Positions 10,699 to 21,402 of a stretch of DNA of 32,057 bases are shown one piece after another. The stretch spans positions 1 through 32,057 of the forward strand of contig CACAMG010000008.1 of assembly GCA_902533585.1 (NCBI GenBank), written 5' to 3'. Within the stretch, counting starts at the first letter, position 1. Each line of letters starts with the position of its first letter. The notes beneath the pieces are model-generated. The model was given only the letters and a program-made list of their open reading frames with translations. It was not told where the DNA came from and searched no databases. The position numbers were made by a program, and so were the translations under genes. Source of the stretch: an uncultured Pelagibacteraceae bacterium. GTDB taxonomy: Bacteria > Pseudomonadota > Alphaproteobacteria > Pelagibacterales > Pelagibacteraceae.

Positions 10699-13584
10699 TT
10701 ATTTAAAAACTCCATCTATAATTTGTTTCTGTTGAGCAAGATGTCTTTTTGCATATCCTGTGGCCGGAGATGCGGCTGGACTTCTCCCAATATAAGAAAC
10801 TTTATTATTATTAGCTCCAATATAATCTAATGTCCATTGTATATAATCTCTAACACTGAACCAGGCACCCATATTTTTTGGTTCTTCTTGACACCAGTAG
10901 AATTTTGCATTTTTTGAATATTTTTTTATTTCTTTAACCAATGATTTAAGTGGAAATGGATATAATTGTTCAATTCTAACAAAAACTACATCGTCTCTTT
11001 TTAGTTCCTCTCTTGCAACCAATAAATCGAAATAAATTTTTCCTGAACAAAGAATTACTTTTTTTATTTTTTCACTTTTTTTGAGTTGTATAAAACCATT
11101 TTCTACATCTAAGGCGTGATCCCAAAGAACCCTATGAAAAAAGTTTTTTTTACCAAAATCTTCTAGATTAGATACGCAATATTTATTTCTTAACAAAGAT
11201 TTTGGGGTCATAATAACCAAAGGTTTTCTAAAATCTCTATGAATTTGTCTTCTGAGTACATGAAAATAATTTGCAGGAGTTGTGCAGTTAATAACTTGAA
11301 TATTTTCTTGTGCACTTAGCTGAAGAAATCTTTCTAATCTAGCTGATGAATGTTCTGGACCTTGTCCTTCATAGCCATGTGGTAACAACATTACAAGCCC
11401 ACTTGCTCTTGACCATTTTCTTTCTCCAGATGAGATAAATTGATCTATTACAACTTGTGCTCCATTAGCAAAGTCACCAAATTGAGCTTCCCAGATAGTT
11501 AATGTTCCAGGTTCAACCAAGCTATAACCATATTCAAATCCCAATACAGCAAGTTCTGAAAGTAAACTATCAACAACTTCAAACTTTTTTTGTTTTTTTG
11601 AAATATTGTTTAATGGGATGTATCTAGAGTTATCTAATTGATTCCTTAAAACTGAGTGTCTTTGGCTAAAAGTGCCTCTTCCTGTATCTTGACCTACCAA
11701 TCTTACAGGATAACCTTCTTCTAAAAGAGAGGCAAAAGCCAATGACTCAGCAGTTGACCAATCTATGCCATTTTTTTTAATAACTGACTGCTTTCTTAAT
11801 TCCAATACTTTAGAAATGGTTTTGTGAATATTAATATTTTGTGGAATGCTGCTAATTTTATTAGAAATTTCTAGAAGCTTATTTAAATCTACTCCACTTT
11901 TTCCTCTTTTATCTTTGCCTTTCTCTGGCTTGTATCTAGACCACGTACCTTCATACCATTCAATTTTAGGCTTATAATTTTTTGCATCTTTAAATTGAGC
12001 GCCAAGAAGATTTTTAAAATCACTATTCATTGCAACAAATTCTTCTTTTGTAATAACTTTTTCTTTAATTAATTTTTCCCCATAAACATTTACAGTTGTT
12101 GGATGTTGTCTAATTTTTTTATACATTAATGGTTGGGTAAATGACGGTTCATCTCCCTCATTATGTCCAAATCTTCGGTAACAAATCATATCTATAACAA
12201 CGTCTTTATTAAATTTTTGCCTAAACTCAATTGCAATTTTAGCACAATGAACAACAGCTTCGGGATCATCTCCATTACAATGCAAAATTGGAGACTCAAC
12301 TGTTTTCCCTAAATCTGAAGGATATGGACTTGATCTAGCAAATCTCGGACTTGTTGTGAAACCAATTTGATTGTTAACAATAATATGAATTGTTCCTCCG
12401 GTATTATGTCCTGGTAATCCTGACATTGCAAAACATTCTGCAACAACACCTTGTCCTGCAAAAGCGGCATCACCATGAATTAAAATAGGAATTACTTTGT
12501 TTCTTTTAATGTCCCCATGGAAATATTGTTTAGCCCTTGTTTGTCCTAACACTACAGGATCTACAGCTTCTAAGTGGGAAGGATTGTCAGTTAGGCTTAT
12601 ATGAACCGGAATATCATCAAAAATTCTATTTGATGATGCCCCTAAATGATATTTAACATCTCCTGTTGAATCAGAAGACATATTGCTAAATTCGCCTGCG
12701 AATTCATTAAAAATTCTTTTGTAAGATTTTTGTAGGACGTTTGCTAATACATTTAATCTTCCTCTATGAGGCATGCCAATTTTTATTTCTTTTACTCCTA
12801 ACTGACCACCTCTTTTGATTATTTGCTCTAGCGCAGGTATTAAAGATTCTGCTCCATCTAAACCAAACCTTTTTGTTCCAACAAATTTAAGAGCTAAAAA
12901 TTTTTCAAAACCTTCAGCCTGGATTATTTTATTTAAAATTGCTTTTTTTCCATTCTTTGTAAAATTTATTTGATTTTCCTCTTTTTCCATACGGTCTCTG
13001 AACCATTTCTTTTCTACAGGATCAGAAATATGCATGTATTCAACTCCTATAGTTGAACAATATATTTTTTTTAAAAAACCAATTATTTCATTTATGGAAG
13101 CGTACCCTTTATCCATGTAAGAATGTAAGTAGATTTTTTTATCATACTCCTCTTTTTTGAAACCATGATCGGAGGGATGTAATTCATGAAGATATTTCCT
13201 TTCCATCATCCCAAGAGGATCTAAGTTTGCTATTAAATGTCCTCTTATTCTATAAGCTCTAATTAAAGCTATTGCTTTTACTGTATTTGATTTCTCTTTT
13301 TCAATATCAACATCGTTATTCTTTAAATTAATATTTGCATCATCTTTTAATTCACTACTATCCTTGATACTTATTTTTTTTTTATTTGGTTTCCAAGTAG
13401 GGCCTTCAATTTCCTTTATAACTATGTCTGTTTCTTCATTTAAAGTTTCAAAATAATTTCGCCAACTAACTGGTAAAGTGGGGTCATGTTCAAGAAATCT
13501 TAGATACATTGTTTCAATAAATGAACTATTAGATTTGCTTAGGAAAGACGTTTTTGCAATTTCAATATTTTTTGAAGAAGACAT
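10699..13584 (-). CDS. sucA: 2-oxoglutarate dehydrogenase E1 component
   Basis: Thiamine-diphosphate E1 enzyme that decarboxylates 2-oxoglutarate and succinylates the E2 lipoyl arm. At 961 residues it has full length. Recognisable blocks are the N-terminal [27 protein letters not shown] that contacts the complex, [18 protein letters not shown], the ThDP-binding [14 protein letters not shown]...[24 protein letters not shown], the transketolase-like [13 protein letters not shown], and the C-terminal [22 protein letters not shown]. The start is ATG ([14 protein letters not shown]). Lengths and motifs are intact, although the gene contains an A10 tract (window 13374-13383) read in frame. It lies 37 bp after sucD and 5 bp before sucB. 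Confidence 0.97.
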   Translation of the reverse strand: MSSSKNIEIAKTSFLSKSNSSFIETMYLRFLEHDPTLPVSWRNYFETLNEETDIVIKEIEGPTWKPNKKKISIKDSSELKDDANINLKNNDVDIEKEKSNTVKAIALIRAYRIRGHLIANLDPLGMMERKYLHELHPSDHGFKKEEYDKKIYLHSYMDKGYASINEIIGFLKKIYCSTIGVEYMHISDPVEKKWFRDRMEKEENQINFTKNGKKAILNKIIQAEGFEKFLALKFVGTKRFGLDGAESLIPALEQIIKRGGQLGVKEIKIGMPHRGRLNVLANVLQKSYKRIFNEFAGEFSNMSSDSTGDVKYHLGASSNRIFDDIPVHISLTDNPSHLEAVDPVVLGQTRAKQYFHGDIKRNKVIPILIHGDAAFAGQGVVAECFAMSGLPGHNTGGTIHIIVNNQIGFTTSPRFARSSPYPSDLGKTVESPILHCNGDDPEAVVHCAKIAIEFRQKFNKDVVIDMICYRRFGHNEGDEPSFTQPLMYKKIRQHPTTVNVYGEKLIKEKVITKEEFVAMNSDFKNLLGAQFKDAKNYKPKIEWYEGTWSRYKPEKGKDKRGKSGVDLNKLLEISNKISSIPQNINIHKTISKVLELRKQSVIKKNGIDWSTAESLAFASLLEEGYPVRLVGQDTGRGTFSQRHSVLRNQLDNSRYIPLNNISKKQKKFEVVDSLLSELAVLGFEYGYSLVEPGTLTIWEAQFGDFANGAQVVIDQFISSGERKWSRASGLVMLLPHGYEGQGPEHSSARLERFLQLSAQENIQVINCTTPANYFHVLRRQIHRDFRKPLVIMTPKSLLRNKYCVSNLEDFGKKNFFHRVLWDHALDVENGFIQLKKSEKIKKVILCSGKIYFDLLVAREELKRDDVVFVRIEQLYPFPLKSLVKEIKKYSKNAKFYWCQEEPKNMGAWFSVRDYIQWTLDYIGANNNKVSYIGRSPAASPATGYAKRHLAQQKQIIDGVFK

Positions 13585-13598
13585 TAATTTTTTAAGAT

Positions 13599-13604
13599 AT
13601 TATA
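13599..13604 (-). promoter_or_regulatory. Possible -10 box before sucA
   Basis: The - strand contains a perfect TATAAT in the 37-bp sucD-sucA spacer, with TTTAAA as a poor -35 match about 16 nt upstream. A start site here would leave a leader of under 10 nt before the sucA ATG. The hexamer also lies inside an imperfect inverted repeat (13591-13614), and TATAAT is common by chance in DNA this AT-rich. Confidence 0.22.
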
Positions 13605-13621
13605 ATCTCTTAAAGAAAATT

Positions 13622-14497
13622 TTAAAGTGACAATTTGTTAAAAAGGGTTTTTCCGATTTCAGCAGGTGATTTAGCAATGATAATTCCAGCCTCCTCCATT
13701 GTTTTAATTTTTTCTTCTGCCCCTCCTTTTCCTCCTGAAATTATTGCTCCAGCATGTCCCATTCTTCGTCCTGGAGGAGCTGTCACACCAGCAATAAAAC
13801 CAACTATTGGTTTTTTAGTTTTATGATTCTTTATAAAATCTGAAGCTTCTTCTTCTGCAGTTCCTCCAATTTCTCCTATCATTAAAATTGATTTAGTTTC
13901 ATTGTCTTTTAAAAATAAATCTAAACAATCAATAAAACTTGTACCATTAATAGGATCCCCGCCAATTCCTATGCATGTTGATTGTCCAAGGCCATTTTCT
14001 GTTGTTTGGGCGACTGCTTCATAGGTAAGAGTTCCTGATCTTGAAACAATTCCCACAGATCCTTTCTTGTGAATATTCCCAGGCATAATTCCAATTTTGC
14101 ATTCATCTGGGGTTATTATTCCAGGACAATTTGGTCCTATTAATCTAGACTTAGAATTAACTAAGGCTTTTTTTACCTTAAGCATGTCTAAAACAGGTAT
14201 TCCTTCTGTAATACAAACTATAAGTTCCATGGAAGCTTCTACAGCTTCTAAAATTGCCGATGAAGCAAATTTTGCAGGAACATAAATCATTGTGGCTGTT
14301 GCTCCTGTAACTTCTCTTGCTTCTTTTACAGTATCAAAAACTGGTCTGTCTAAATGTTTTTGACCTCCTTTTTTTGGAGTTACACCTCCAACTAAGTTTG
14401 TTCCATATTTAATTGCTTGTTCAGAATGAAAAGTTCCATGGGCTCCGGTAAAACCTTGACAAATAACTTTAGTATCTTTGTTAACTAATACTGACAT
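13622..14497 (-). CDS. sucD: Succinyl-CoA synthetase alpha subunit
   Basis: Alpha subunit of succinyl-CoA synthetase, which binds CoA and carries the phosphohistidine; with SucC it makes ATP or GTP from succinyl-CoA. The 291 residues include the CoA-binding fold ([23 protein letters not shown]), [37 protein letters not shown], and the phosphorylated histidine in [18 protein letters not shown]. The start lies 1 bp from the sucC stop, so translation is probably coupled. It is followed by sucA after 37 bp. Confidence 0.97.
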   Translation of the reverse strand: MSVLVNKDTKVICQGFTGAHGTFHSEQAIKYGTNLVGGVTPKKGGQKHLDRPVFDTVKEAREVTGATATMIYVPAKFASSAILEAVEASMELIVCITEGIPVLDMLKVKKALVNSKSRLIGPNCPGIITPDECKIGIMPGNIHKKGSVGIVSRSGTLTYEAVAQTTENGLGQSTCIGIGGDPINGTSFIDCLDLFLKDNETKSILMIGEIGGTAEEEASDFIKNHKTKKPIVGFIAGVTAPPGRRMGHAGAIISGGKGGAEEKIKTMEEAGIIIAKSPAEIGKTLFNKLSL

Positions 14498-14498
14498 A

Positions 14499-15659
14499 TT
14501 ACCTTATTTCTTTAACTATTTTTTTTGCTGCATCAGATAAATCCGATGCAGAAATAATTTTTAAACCAGAATTGTCTAATATTTTTTTACCTTCTTTAAA
14601 ATTAGTTCCTGCTAGTCTTACAACTAGCGGAACATTAATTTTGATTTCTTTAGCAGCATCAACAACACCTTGGGCTAAAATATCACATCTCATTATTCCT
14701 CCAAAAATATTTATTAAAATTCCTTCAACATTTTTATCGGACAAAATTATTTTAAAAGCAGCTGAAACTTTTTCTTTTGATGCTCCTCCTCCTACATCTA
14801 AAAAGTTTGCAGGTTCCTCTCCATAAAGTTTTATAATATCCATTGTAGCCATTGCTAAACCTGCTCCATTTACCATGCAGCCGATGTTTCCATCTAACTT
14901 AATATAAGCCAAATCATGTTTGCTTGCTTCTATTTCAGTTTCTTCTTCTTCATTCAAATCTCTTAAATTTAAAATTTCCGGATTTCTAAATAATGCATTA
15001 TCATCAAAATTCATTTTTGCATCTAAACAAACAATTTGATTATCTTTTGTTAAAATTAATGGATTTATTTCAACTAAACTTGCATCTGTATCTATAAACA
15101 TTTTGTATATTGATTTAATTAAATTAATCGCTTTTTTTTTAACATCTAAATCTAAACCAAATATTTCAATAATTTTTTCACAATCTTGATCTGATATTTT
15201 ATCTACTAAATTAATCTTAGTAGTAATAATTTTCTTTGGATTATTTTTTGCAACTTCTTCAATATCTATTCCACCTTGGTCACTTGAAATAAATGCAATC
15301 TTAGAGCTTGCTCTATCAACTAAACATGAAAGATAAAATTCTTTACTAATTTCTGAAGACTCTTCAACATAAAGTCTCTTAACTTCTTTACCTTGTGAGC
15401 CTGTTTGGTGTGTTATCAAATTTTTACCCAATAATTTTTTGGCCTCATCACCCAATTCTTCTATTGTATTCAAAATTTTTACTCCTCCAGCTTTTCCTCT
15501 TCCGCCTGCATGGATCTGTGCTTTTAAAACTAGTTTTTTCGTATTTAATGACTTTGCTTTTTCAACTAATTCATCAACTGAAAGTGCAAAGACTCCCTCG
15601 GGTATTAATGCACCATATTTTTTTAAAATTTGTTTAGCTTGGTACTCGTGAATATTCAT
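14499..15659 (-). CDS. sucC: Succinyl-CoA synthetase beta subunit
   Basis: Beta subunit of succinyl-CoA synthetase, with the ATP-grasp nucleotide site and specificity determinants. The 386-residue protein begins [25 protein letters not shown], contains [16 protein letters not shown] in the ATP-grasp domain, the metal-binding [28 protein letters not shown], and the C-terminal phosphohistidine-contact region [16 protein letters not shown]...NFLDVGGGA...[16 protein letters not shown]. All usual blocks are present. It follows mdh by 2 bp, part of an mdh-sucCD-sucAB-lpd string common in alphaproteobacteria. Confidence 0.97.
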   Translation of the reverse strand: MNIHEYQAKQILKKYGALIPEGVFALSVDELVEKAKSLNTKKLVLKAQIHAGGRGKAGGVKILNTIEELGDEAKKLLGKNLITHQTGSQGKEVKRLYVEESSEISKEFYLSCLVDRASSKIAFISSDQGGIDIEEVAKNNPKKIITTKINLVDKISDQDCEKIIEIFGLDLDVKKKAINLIKSIYKMFIDTDASLVEINPLILTKDNQIVCLDAKMNFDDNALFRNPEILNLRDLNEEEETEIEASKHDLAYIKLDGNIGCMVNGAGLAMATMDIIKLYGEEPANFLDVGGGASKEKVSAAFKIILSDKNVEGILINIFGGIMRCDILAQGVVDAAKEIKINVPLVVRLAGTNFKEGKKILDNSGLKIISASDLSDAAKKIVKEIR

Positions 15660-15661
15660 TA

Positions 15662-16624
15662 TTATTTAGAAAGTTCTTTATCAATCGCAGAAGCGGCTTC
15701 CCATAATTTTTTAACTGCATCTATTGAATGCATAAATTGAGATTTTTCTTTTTCATCTAAGCTTATTTCCTCTATTTTTTCTACACCTTCTTTACCAATT
15801 ATGACGGGAACGCCTGCAAAAATATTTTTAACCCCATATTCTCCATTTAGTTGAACTGCACAAGGAAGCAATTTTTTTTTATCTTTTAGATATGCTTCTG
15901 CCATCTCAACACCTGATGCTGCTGGCGCATAAAATGCTGAACCTTTCTCTAAATATTTAACTATCTCAGCTCCTCCATCTCTTGTTCTTTGATTAATTTC
16001 TTCTAATTTTTTTGTTGATAATTTCCCTTCTTTGACCAAATCTAACAATGGTTTTCCCGAAACTTTTGTAAATCTTGGCAAAGGCACCATAGTATCTCCA
16101 TGGCCACCCATTACCATTGCATTAATATACTTAACTGGAATATTTAACTCTAAAGATAAAAATAATTTAAATCTTGAGCTATCCAAAATACCCGCCATTC
16201 CAACTACTTTTTTAGCAGGCAATCCAGAATATTTTTGAAAAGCCATAACCATAACATCTAATGGATTAGTTATACAGATTACAAATGCTTCAGGTGAATT
16301 TTTTTTAACACCTTCGGCAACTTCTTTGATAATTTTTAAGTTTATACTAAGCAAGTCATCTCTGCTCATACCAGGCTTCCTGGGAACGCCAGCAGTAATT
16401 ATTACTACATTTGAATTTCTAATATCTTTATAATTTTTTGTTCCAAAAAATTTCACATTGAATCCATCTACTGATGATGATTGAGCTATATCAAGCGCTT
16501 TCCCTTTAGCAATTCCTTCTGCTACATCAAACATTACAACTTCATCAGCTAATTCTTTTATTCCAATTAGATGAGCCAAAGTTCCACCGATTTGTCCTGC
16601 TCCAATTAAAGAAATTTTTTTCAT
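15662..16624 (-). CDS. mdh: Malate dehydrogenase (NAD, LDH-like type)
   Basis: NAD-dependent malate dehydrogenase of the lactate-dehydrogenase-like branch (MdhA/type III), closing the TCA cycle by oxidising malate to oxaloacetate. In 320 residues the Rossmann motif is [14 protein letters not shown]. The specificity loop [11 protein letters not shown] carries the arginine that binds the second carboxylate and distinguishes malate from lactate dehydrogenase. ITNPLDVM and the catalytic histidine in [15 protein letters not shown] follow. It lies 2 bp after mmsA and 2 bp before sucC. Confidence 0.96.
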   Translation of the reverse strand: MKKISLIGAGQIGGTLAHLIGIKELADEVVMFDVAEGIAKGKALDIAQSSSVDGFNVKFFGTKNYKDIRNSNVVIITAGVPRKPGMSRDDLLSINLKIIKEVAEGVKKNSPEAFVICITNPLDVMVMAFQKYSGLPAKKVVGMAGILDSSRFKLFLSLELNIPVKYINAMVMGGHGDTMVPLPRFTKVSGKPLLDLVKEGKLSTKKLEEINQRTRDGGAEIVKYLEKGSAFYAPAASGVEMAEAYLKDKKKLLPCAVQLNGEYGVKNIFAGVPVIIGKEGVEKIEEISLDEKEKSQFMHSIDAVKKLWEAASAIDKELSK

Positions 16625-16626
16625 TA

Positions 16627-18120
16627 TTATTTCATTGTTGGCATGATAAATTCAGGATTTGATCTTACTCCTGATGGCCATCTTGAAGTAACTGTTTTAA
16701 GTTTAGTATAAAATCTTACTCCTTCAGGACCATGCATGTGCTGATCTCCAAAAAGAGATCTTTTCCAGCCACCAAAGCTATGAAATGCCACAGGAACAGG
16801 AATTGGAATATTTATTCCCACCATGCCAACTTTAATTTTATTTGCAAATGTTCTACCCACATCTCCATCTCTTGTATAAATACTTGTGCCATTACCATAT
16901 TCATGATCATTAATTAATTGAGTTGCCTCTTCAAAATCTCTAGCTCTAACAACCGATAATACTGGACCAAAAATTTCTTCTTTATATATTCTCATATCTT
17001 TTTTAACATGGTCGAATAAACAGCCTCCAATATAAAATCCATTTTCATAACCTTGCATTTTAATATTTCTACCATCTACTACTAATTTTGCTCCTTCTTT
17101 AACTCCTAGGTCTACATAGCCTTTAACTTTTTCTAAATGTTCTTTAGTAACTAAAGGACCCATTTCAGAAGTTTTATCCAAACCAGGTCCTATTTTTAAT
17201 GCTTCAACTTTTTTTGCTAAGCTTGCAACTAGTTTGTCTCCAATATTTCCAACAGCTACTGCTACAGATTGAGCCATACATCTTTCGCCTGCAGAACCGT
17301 ATGCGGCTCCCATAAGGCCATTTACAGCTTGATCTAAATCACAATCGGGCATAACTACACAATGGTTTTTAGCTCCTCCTAATGCTTGAACTCTTTTTTC
17401 ATTTTTAGCTGCATTTTCGTATATATATTTTGCAATTGGGGTTGATCCTACAAAACTAACTGCCTGGATATCTTTATTAGTTAAAATAGCATCAACAACT
17501 TCTTTATCTCCATTGACAACATTAAAAACACCGTCTGGTAAACCAGCTTCTCTAAAAAGTTCTGCAAGACGTAAAGAACAAGATGGATCTTTTTCGGAAG
17601 GTTTTAAAACAAATGTATTTCCACATGCAATAGCCATAGGAAACATCCACATGGGAACCATTGCAGGAAAATTAAATGGTGTGATGCCCGCACAAACACC
17701 AAGAGGTTGCCGCATCGACCAACTATCTATGTTTGTTCCTACATTTTCTGTAAATTCACCTTTAAGCATCTGGGGAATGCCACATGCAAATTCCACAACT
17801 TCTAAACCTCTTGTTAATGATCCCTTGGCATCTTCATAGACTTTGCCATGCTCTGAAACTATCATTTTTGTAATTTCATCAGAATGTTTTTCTATAAGTT
17901 CTTTATACTTAAAAATAATTCTTGCTCTTGCAATTGGTGGTTTTGCCGACCATTCATTAAAAGCTTTTTTTGCAACTTCAACAGCAGTATTTAAATCTTC
18001 TTTAGATCCAAGTTTTACCTCTCCTTCTTGTGATCCTGTAGCTGGATTAAATATCTTTCCAGTCCTATTAGATTTTCCGGAGGTAATTTTTCCATTAACA
18101 AAGTGTTCAATCAATTTCAT
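16627..18120 (-). CDS. mmsA: CoA-acylating methylmalonate-semialdehyde dehydrogenase
   Basis: Aldehyde-dehydrogenase superfamily enzyme that converts methylmalonate semialdehyde to propionyl-CoA and malonate semialdehyde to acetyl-CoA, using NAD and CoA. The 497 residues match the MmsA branch: [46 protein letters not shown], and the catalytic Cys in [11 protein letters not shown]. The general-base Glu of ordinary aldehyde dehydrogenases is replaced in ALGGAKNH, as expected for CoA-dependent members. [23 protein letters not shown] near the end is also typical. It sits between sdhB (24 bp) and mdh (2 bp), an unusual insertion into the TCA block. The substrate in vivo (valine, beta-alanine, or 3-hydroxypropionate derived from DMSP) cannot be told from sequence. 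Confidence 0.93.
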   Translation of the reverse strand: MKLIEHFVNGKITSGKSNRTGKIFNPATGSQEGEVKLGSKEDLNTAVEVAKKAFNEWSAKPPIARARIIFKYKELIEKHSDEITKMIVSEHGKVYEDAKGSLTRGLEVVEFACGIPQMLKGEFTENVGTNIDSWSMRQPLGVCAGITPFNFPAMVPMWMFPMAIACGNTFVLKPSEKDPSCSLRLAELFREAGLPDGVFNVVNGDKEVVDAILTNKDIQAVSFVGSTPIAKYIYENAAKNEKRVQALGGAKNHCVVMPDCDLDQAVNGLMGAAYGSAGERCMAQSVAVAVGNIGDKLVASLAKKVEALKIGPGLDKTSEMGPLVTKEHLEKVKGYVDLGVKEGAKLVVDGRNIKMQGYENGFYIGGCLFDHVKKDMRIYKEEIFGPVLSVVRARDFEEATQLINDHEYGNGTSIYTRDGDVGRTFANKIKVGMVGINIPIPVPVAFHSFGGWKRSLFGDQHMHGPEGVRFYTKLKTVTSRWPSGVRSNPEFIMPTMK

Positions 18121-18144
18121 GAATAAAATTATTTAATTAAGTAA

Positions 18145-18918
18145 TTAGCCTGTTGCAAGCATTTTTTTTATAGATGCAATTGCTTTTGCTGGATTAAGTC
18201 CCTTTGGGCATGCATTTGTACAATTCATTATTGTATGGCACCTATAAAGCTTTAATTCATCTGCAACTTTTTTTAATCTTTCCTTTCTATCTTGATCTCG
18301 ACTATCCATTATCCATCTATATGCTTGAAGTAAAACTGCAGGTCCTAAATATTTATCGCCATTCCACCAATAACTAGGACATGATGTTGAACAGCAAGCA
18401 CACATTATACATTCATAAAGTCCATCAAGTTTTGCTCTATCTGGTCTGGACTGAATATTTTCTTTATCTTCCTTTATATTTGATGTTTTTAACCAAGGTT
18501 CAATGGACTCATATTGTTTATAAAGTATGCTTAAATCTCCAATTAAATCTTTTAATACTTTTAAATGAGGCAAAGGATAAATATTTATATCACCTTTAAT
18601 TTCCGAATGAGATTTTGTACACGCTAGACCATTTTTTCCATCCATATTCATAGCACAAGATCCACAAACTCCATGGGAACATGATCTTCTATATGCAAGG
18701 GAAGGATCAATTTCATTTTTAATCTTATTTAATATATCTAAAACTTTTGATGGACAGTTATCCATGTCTACTTCATAAGTATCTATTCGAGGATTTTCTT
18801 TAGTGGATGGATCCCATCTATAAATGTTAACTTTTCTAATATTTTTAGATCCAGTTTTATCTTTATAATATTCTCCTTTTTGAATCTTAGAATTTTGAGG
18901 TAAATTTATCTGTACCAT
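18145..18918 (-). CDS. sdhB: Succinate dehydrogenase iron-sulfur subunit
   Basis: Iron-sulfur subunit of complex II, passing electrons from FAD to ubiquinone. In 257 residues the [2Fe-2S] cysteines are in [10 protein letters not shown]...GLAC, the [4Fe-4S] cysteines in CIMCACC, and the [3Fe-4S] ligands in STSCPSYWW and [17 protein letters not shown]. The Pro and Trp-Trp of CPSYWW and the His of RCHTIMNC correspond to the quinone-site residues of E. coli SdhB (Pro160, Trp164, His207). The electron path to quinone thus looks complete even though the anchors lack heme ligands. The ATG overlaps the sdhA stop by 1 bp. Confidence 0.97.
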   Translation of the reverse strand: MVQINLPQNSKIQKGEYYKDKTGSKNIRKVNIYRWDPSTKENPRIDTYEVDMDNCPSKVLDILNKIKNEIDPSLAYRRSCSHGVCGSCAMNMDGKNGLACTKSHSEIKGDINIYPLPHLKVLKDLIGDLSILYKQYESIEPWLKTSNIKEDKENIQSRPDRAKLDGLYECIMCACCSTSCPSYWWNGDKYLGPAVLLQAYRWIMDSRDQDRKERLKKVADELKLYRCHTIMNCTNACPKGLNPAKAIASIKKMLATG

Positions 18919-20693
18919 TAGTAAACTCTTTCTTGAGGTGGAAAATATTGTACTTCATTTGTTAATGTTGATCTGTGTACTGGACGATAATCAATCTTAG
19001 TCTCTGCTCCATTAGACCAAGATAAAGTATGTTGCATAAAATTTTTATCATCTCTTTTTGGATAATCTTCTCTTGCATGTGCTCCTCTGCTTTCCTTTCT
19101 ATGATAGGCAGAGTCCATAGTGGTAATTGCCTGCCTAATTAAATTATCAAATTCAAGTGTTTCAACTAAATCAGTATTAAATATTAAGGATTTATCTTTA
19201 ACAGATATTGATTCCATTCCAGTAAATGCTTCTCTTATTTGTTCTACTCCCTCTTTTAAAGTCTTTTCATTTCTAAAGACAGCACATTTTGATTGCATCG
19301 TTTTTTGCATAGCTAATCTCAACTCTGATGTTTTATTTTTCCCGTTTCCATTCCTTAATTTATCAAATCTCTCTAAACACTTGCTTGTTTCTGATTCTGC
19401 TATTTCTTCATGTGTCATTCCAGGTTTTAGAATTTCTGCAGCTCTTTTTGCGGCAGCCCTTCCAAAAACAACAAGATCAATTAATGAGTTTGAACCAAGT
19501 CTGTTAGCACCATGAACTGAAACACATGCAGCTTCACCAATAGCCATTAATCCTGGTACAATTTTATCAGATCCATTAACTGTAAGAACTTCTGCCTTAT
19601 AATTGGTTGGTATGCCTCCCATATTATAATGAACAGTTGGAACTACTGGTATTGGTTCTTTTGTTACATCAACGTTTGCAAAAAGTTTTGAAGATTCCGA
19701 TATTCCTGGAAGTCTTTCTTCAATAACATTAGGGTCTAAATGATCTAAATGTAAATGAACATGATCTTTTTCTTTTCCTACACCTCTACCTTCATTTATT
19801 TCTAAAGCTATAGATCTACTAACTACATCTCTTGAAGCTAAGTCTTTTGCTTTTGGTGCATATCTTTCCATAAATCTTTCGCCTTTTGAATTTAATAAAA
19901 ATCCACCTTCTCCTCTAACTCCTTCTGATATAAGTGTTCCATGACCATAAATACCTGTTGGATGAAATTGAACAAATTCCATATCTTGCAAAGGTAAACC
20001 TGCTCTTAAAATCATTGCATTGCCATCACCTGTACAAGTGTGAGCGGATGTAGCTGAATAATAAATCTTTCCATATCCACCTGTTGCTATAATTGTAATA
20101 TGTGCTCTAAATCTGTGAATTGTTCCATCATTTAAATTCCAAGCAATCAAACCTTTGCACTCTCCATTTTTCATTAATAAATCAAGTGCAAAGTACTCAA
20201 TAAAAAATTCTGTATTATGTTTTAAAGCTTGACCATACAATGTATGAAGTATTGCATGACCAGTTCTATCTGCGGCCGCACAAGTTCTTTGTACAGTCTC
20301 ATTTCCATAATTTTTTGTCATACCACCAAAAGGTCTTTGGTATATTTTTCCATCTTCGGTTCGGCTAAAAGGAACTCCATATTTTTCTAATTCTAAAACA
20401 GCTCTTGGCGCTTCCTTGCATAAATATTCTATACAATCTTGATCACCTAACCAATCTGATCCCTTAACAGTATCATACATGTGCCATCTCCAATCGTCTT
20501 CGCCCATATTACCCAAAGCTGCTGAAATTCCTCCCTGAGCAGCTGAAGTATGACTTCTTGTAGGAAATACTTTAGATATGCATGCAGTTTTTAAGCCGGC
20601 CTCACTTAAACCTACAGCTGCTCTTAGTCCAGATCCTCCTGCGCCAAGAACTACTACATCATACTCGTGGTCAATAATTTTATAAGACTTCAT
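18918..20693 (-). CDS. sdhA: Succinate dehydrogenase flavoprotein subunit
   Basis: FAD subunit of complex II that oxidises succinate to fumarate at the cytoplasmic face. At 591 residues it is full length. The N-terminal dinucleotide fold is [16 protein letters not shown]; the histidine covalently bound to FAD is in [18 protein letters not shown]. Substrate and FAD blocks include [49 protein letters not shown], and [20 protein letters not shown]. The C-terminal [16 protein letters not shown] is conserved. It overlaps sdhD by 4 bp and sdhB by 1 bp, in the order sdhCDAB. Confidence 0.98.
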   Translation of the reverse strand: MKSYKIIDHEYDVVVLGAGGSGLRAAVGLSEAGLKTACISKVFPTRSHTSAAQGGISAALGNMGEDDWRWHMYDTVKGSDWLGDQDCIEYLCKEAPRAVLELEKYGVPFSRTEDGKIYQRPFGGMTKNYGNETVQRTCAAADRTGHAILHTLYGQALKHNTEFFIEYFALDLLMKNGECKGLIAWNLNDGTIHRFRAHITIIATGGYGKIYYSATSAHTCTGDGNAMILRAGLPLQDMEFVQFHPTGIYGHGTLISEGVRGEGGFLLNSKGERFMERYAPKAKDLASRDVVSRSIALEINEGRGVGKEKDHVHLHLDHLDPNVIEERLPGISESSKLFANVDVTKEPIPVVPTVHYNMGGIPTNYKAEVLTVNGSDKIVPGLMAIGEAACVSVHGANRLGSNSLIDLVVFGRAAAKRAAEILKPGMTHEEIAESETSKCLERFDKLRNGNGKNKTSELRLAMQKTMQSKCAVFRNEKTLKEGVEQIREAFTGMESISVKDKSLIFNTDLVETLEFDNLIRQAITTMDSAYHRKESRGAHAREDYPKRDDKNFMQHTLSWSNGAETKIDYRPVHRSTLTNEVQYFPPQERVY

Positions 20694-21019
20694 AAACTTA
20701 AAAATACTAACATTGTAATTGTTAATATGGGCATTATTATAGCAGATATATATAAAATTTTATTTGCGACATTTTTAATTTTTTCATTATGCAAATAATC
20801 CTCAAATATTTCACTAATACTCAATGCTGAATAGAAAAAAGATACTATTATAAAAAGAGAAAATAAAAACTTTGTAGGTTGCGTTGTAAAAAAAAATATT
20901 ATTTGCTCATAACTTTTATCATATAAGGATACTAAGCATAAAATAAACCAGAGCATTAATGGAACTAATACAACTGAGCTAACTTTTAGAAAAACCCATT
21001 TTTTGGTAGCGCTAAACAT
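20690..21019 (-). CDS. sdhD: Succinate dehydrogenase membrane anchor SdhD lacking the heme-ligand His
   Basis: Small membrane anchor of complex II with three hydrophobic segments (about residues 10-32, 50-72 and 84-108). The family's EDY motif is present (Asp74, Tyr75, equivalent to E. coli Asp82 and the quinone-binding Tyr83). Twelve residues before that Tyr, where E. coli has the heme b ligand His71, this protein has Tyr63 (codon at 20831-20833, TAT). Sequence divergence is high outside these points, as is usual for SdhD. Identification rests also on position: it overlaps sdhC by 1 bp and sdhA by 4 bp. The 109-residue length is close to normal. Confidence 0.9.
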   Translation of the reverse strand: MFSATKKWVFLKVSSVVLVPLMLWFILCLVSLYDKSYEQIIFFFTTQPTKFLFSLFIIVSFFYSALSISEIFEDYLHNEKIKNVANKILYISAIIMPILTITMLVFLSL

Positions 21020-21402
21020 TAAAATATATTTCTCCCAAATAAATAAATAACTATTGATAATAAAAAAGATCCAAAAATAACAAATAAACCGGAAATTCTT
21101 GATGTTTTTAATTCAAAACCATAACCCATATCCCAAAACCAGTGTCTGACCTCACTCAAGATCTGAAAACTAAAAGACCATGTAATTCCAATCATTAAAA
21201 ACTTTCCGAGATAAGAATTTAAAAATGAGAAAACCACTTTATAATTATCAGTTCCTAAGAATAGAGATGCTATCCAAAAAAAAATTAAAATTACAGCTAT
21301 GATATTTATTACTCCAGTAATTCTATGCGAAATAGAAACTAACGAAGATATATGCCAATTATAAATTTGAATATGAGGTGATAAGGGGTTGTTATCTTTC
21401 AT
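21019..21402 (-). CDS. sdhC: Succinate dehydrogenase cytochrome b556-type subunit SdhC lacking the heme-ligand His
   Basis: Membrane anchor of complex II; 127 residues with three transmembrane segments. SPHIQIYNW, the quinone-site motif VSISHRITGV (Ser23 and Arg27, equivalent to E. coli Ser27 and Arg31) and EVRHWFWDMGYGFE are the family signatures. From the HR motif to the ligand position the spacing is identical to E. coli (54 residues), yet the heme b ligand His84 is replaced by Gln80 (codon at 21163-21165, CAG). The second His of the region, in VRH, is kept as His87. It overlaps asd and sdhD by 1 bp each. Confidence 0.93.
   Translation of the reverse strand: MKDNNPLSPHIQIYNWHISSLVSISHRITGVINIIAVILIFFWIASLFLGTDNYKVVFSFLNSYLGKFLMIGITWSFSFQILSEVRHWFWDMGYGFELKTSRISGLFVIFGSFLLSIVIYLFGRNIF

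Noticed and set aside
13591..13614. Inverted repeat TTTAAGA / TCTTAAA in the sucD-sucA gap as a terminator
   Set aside because: The arms are 7 bp with an inner mismatch, and on the transcribed - strand the stem is followed by A, not T.
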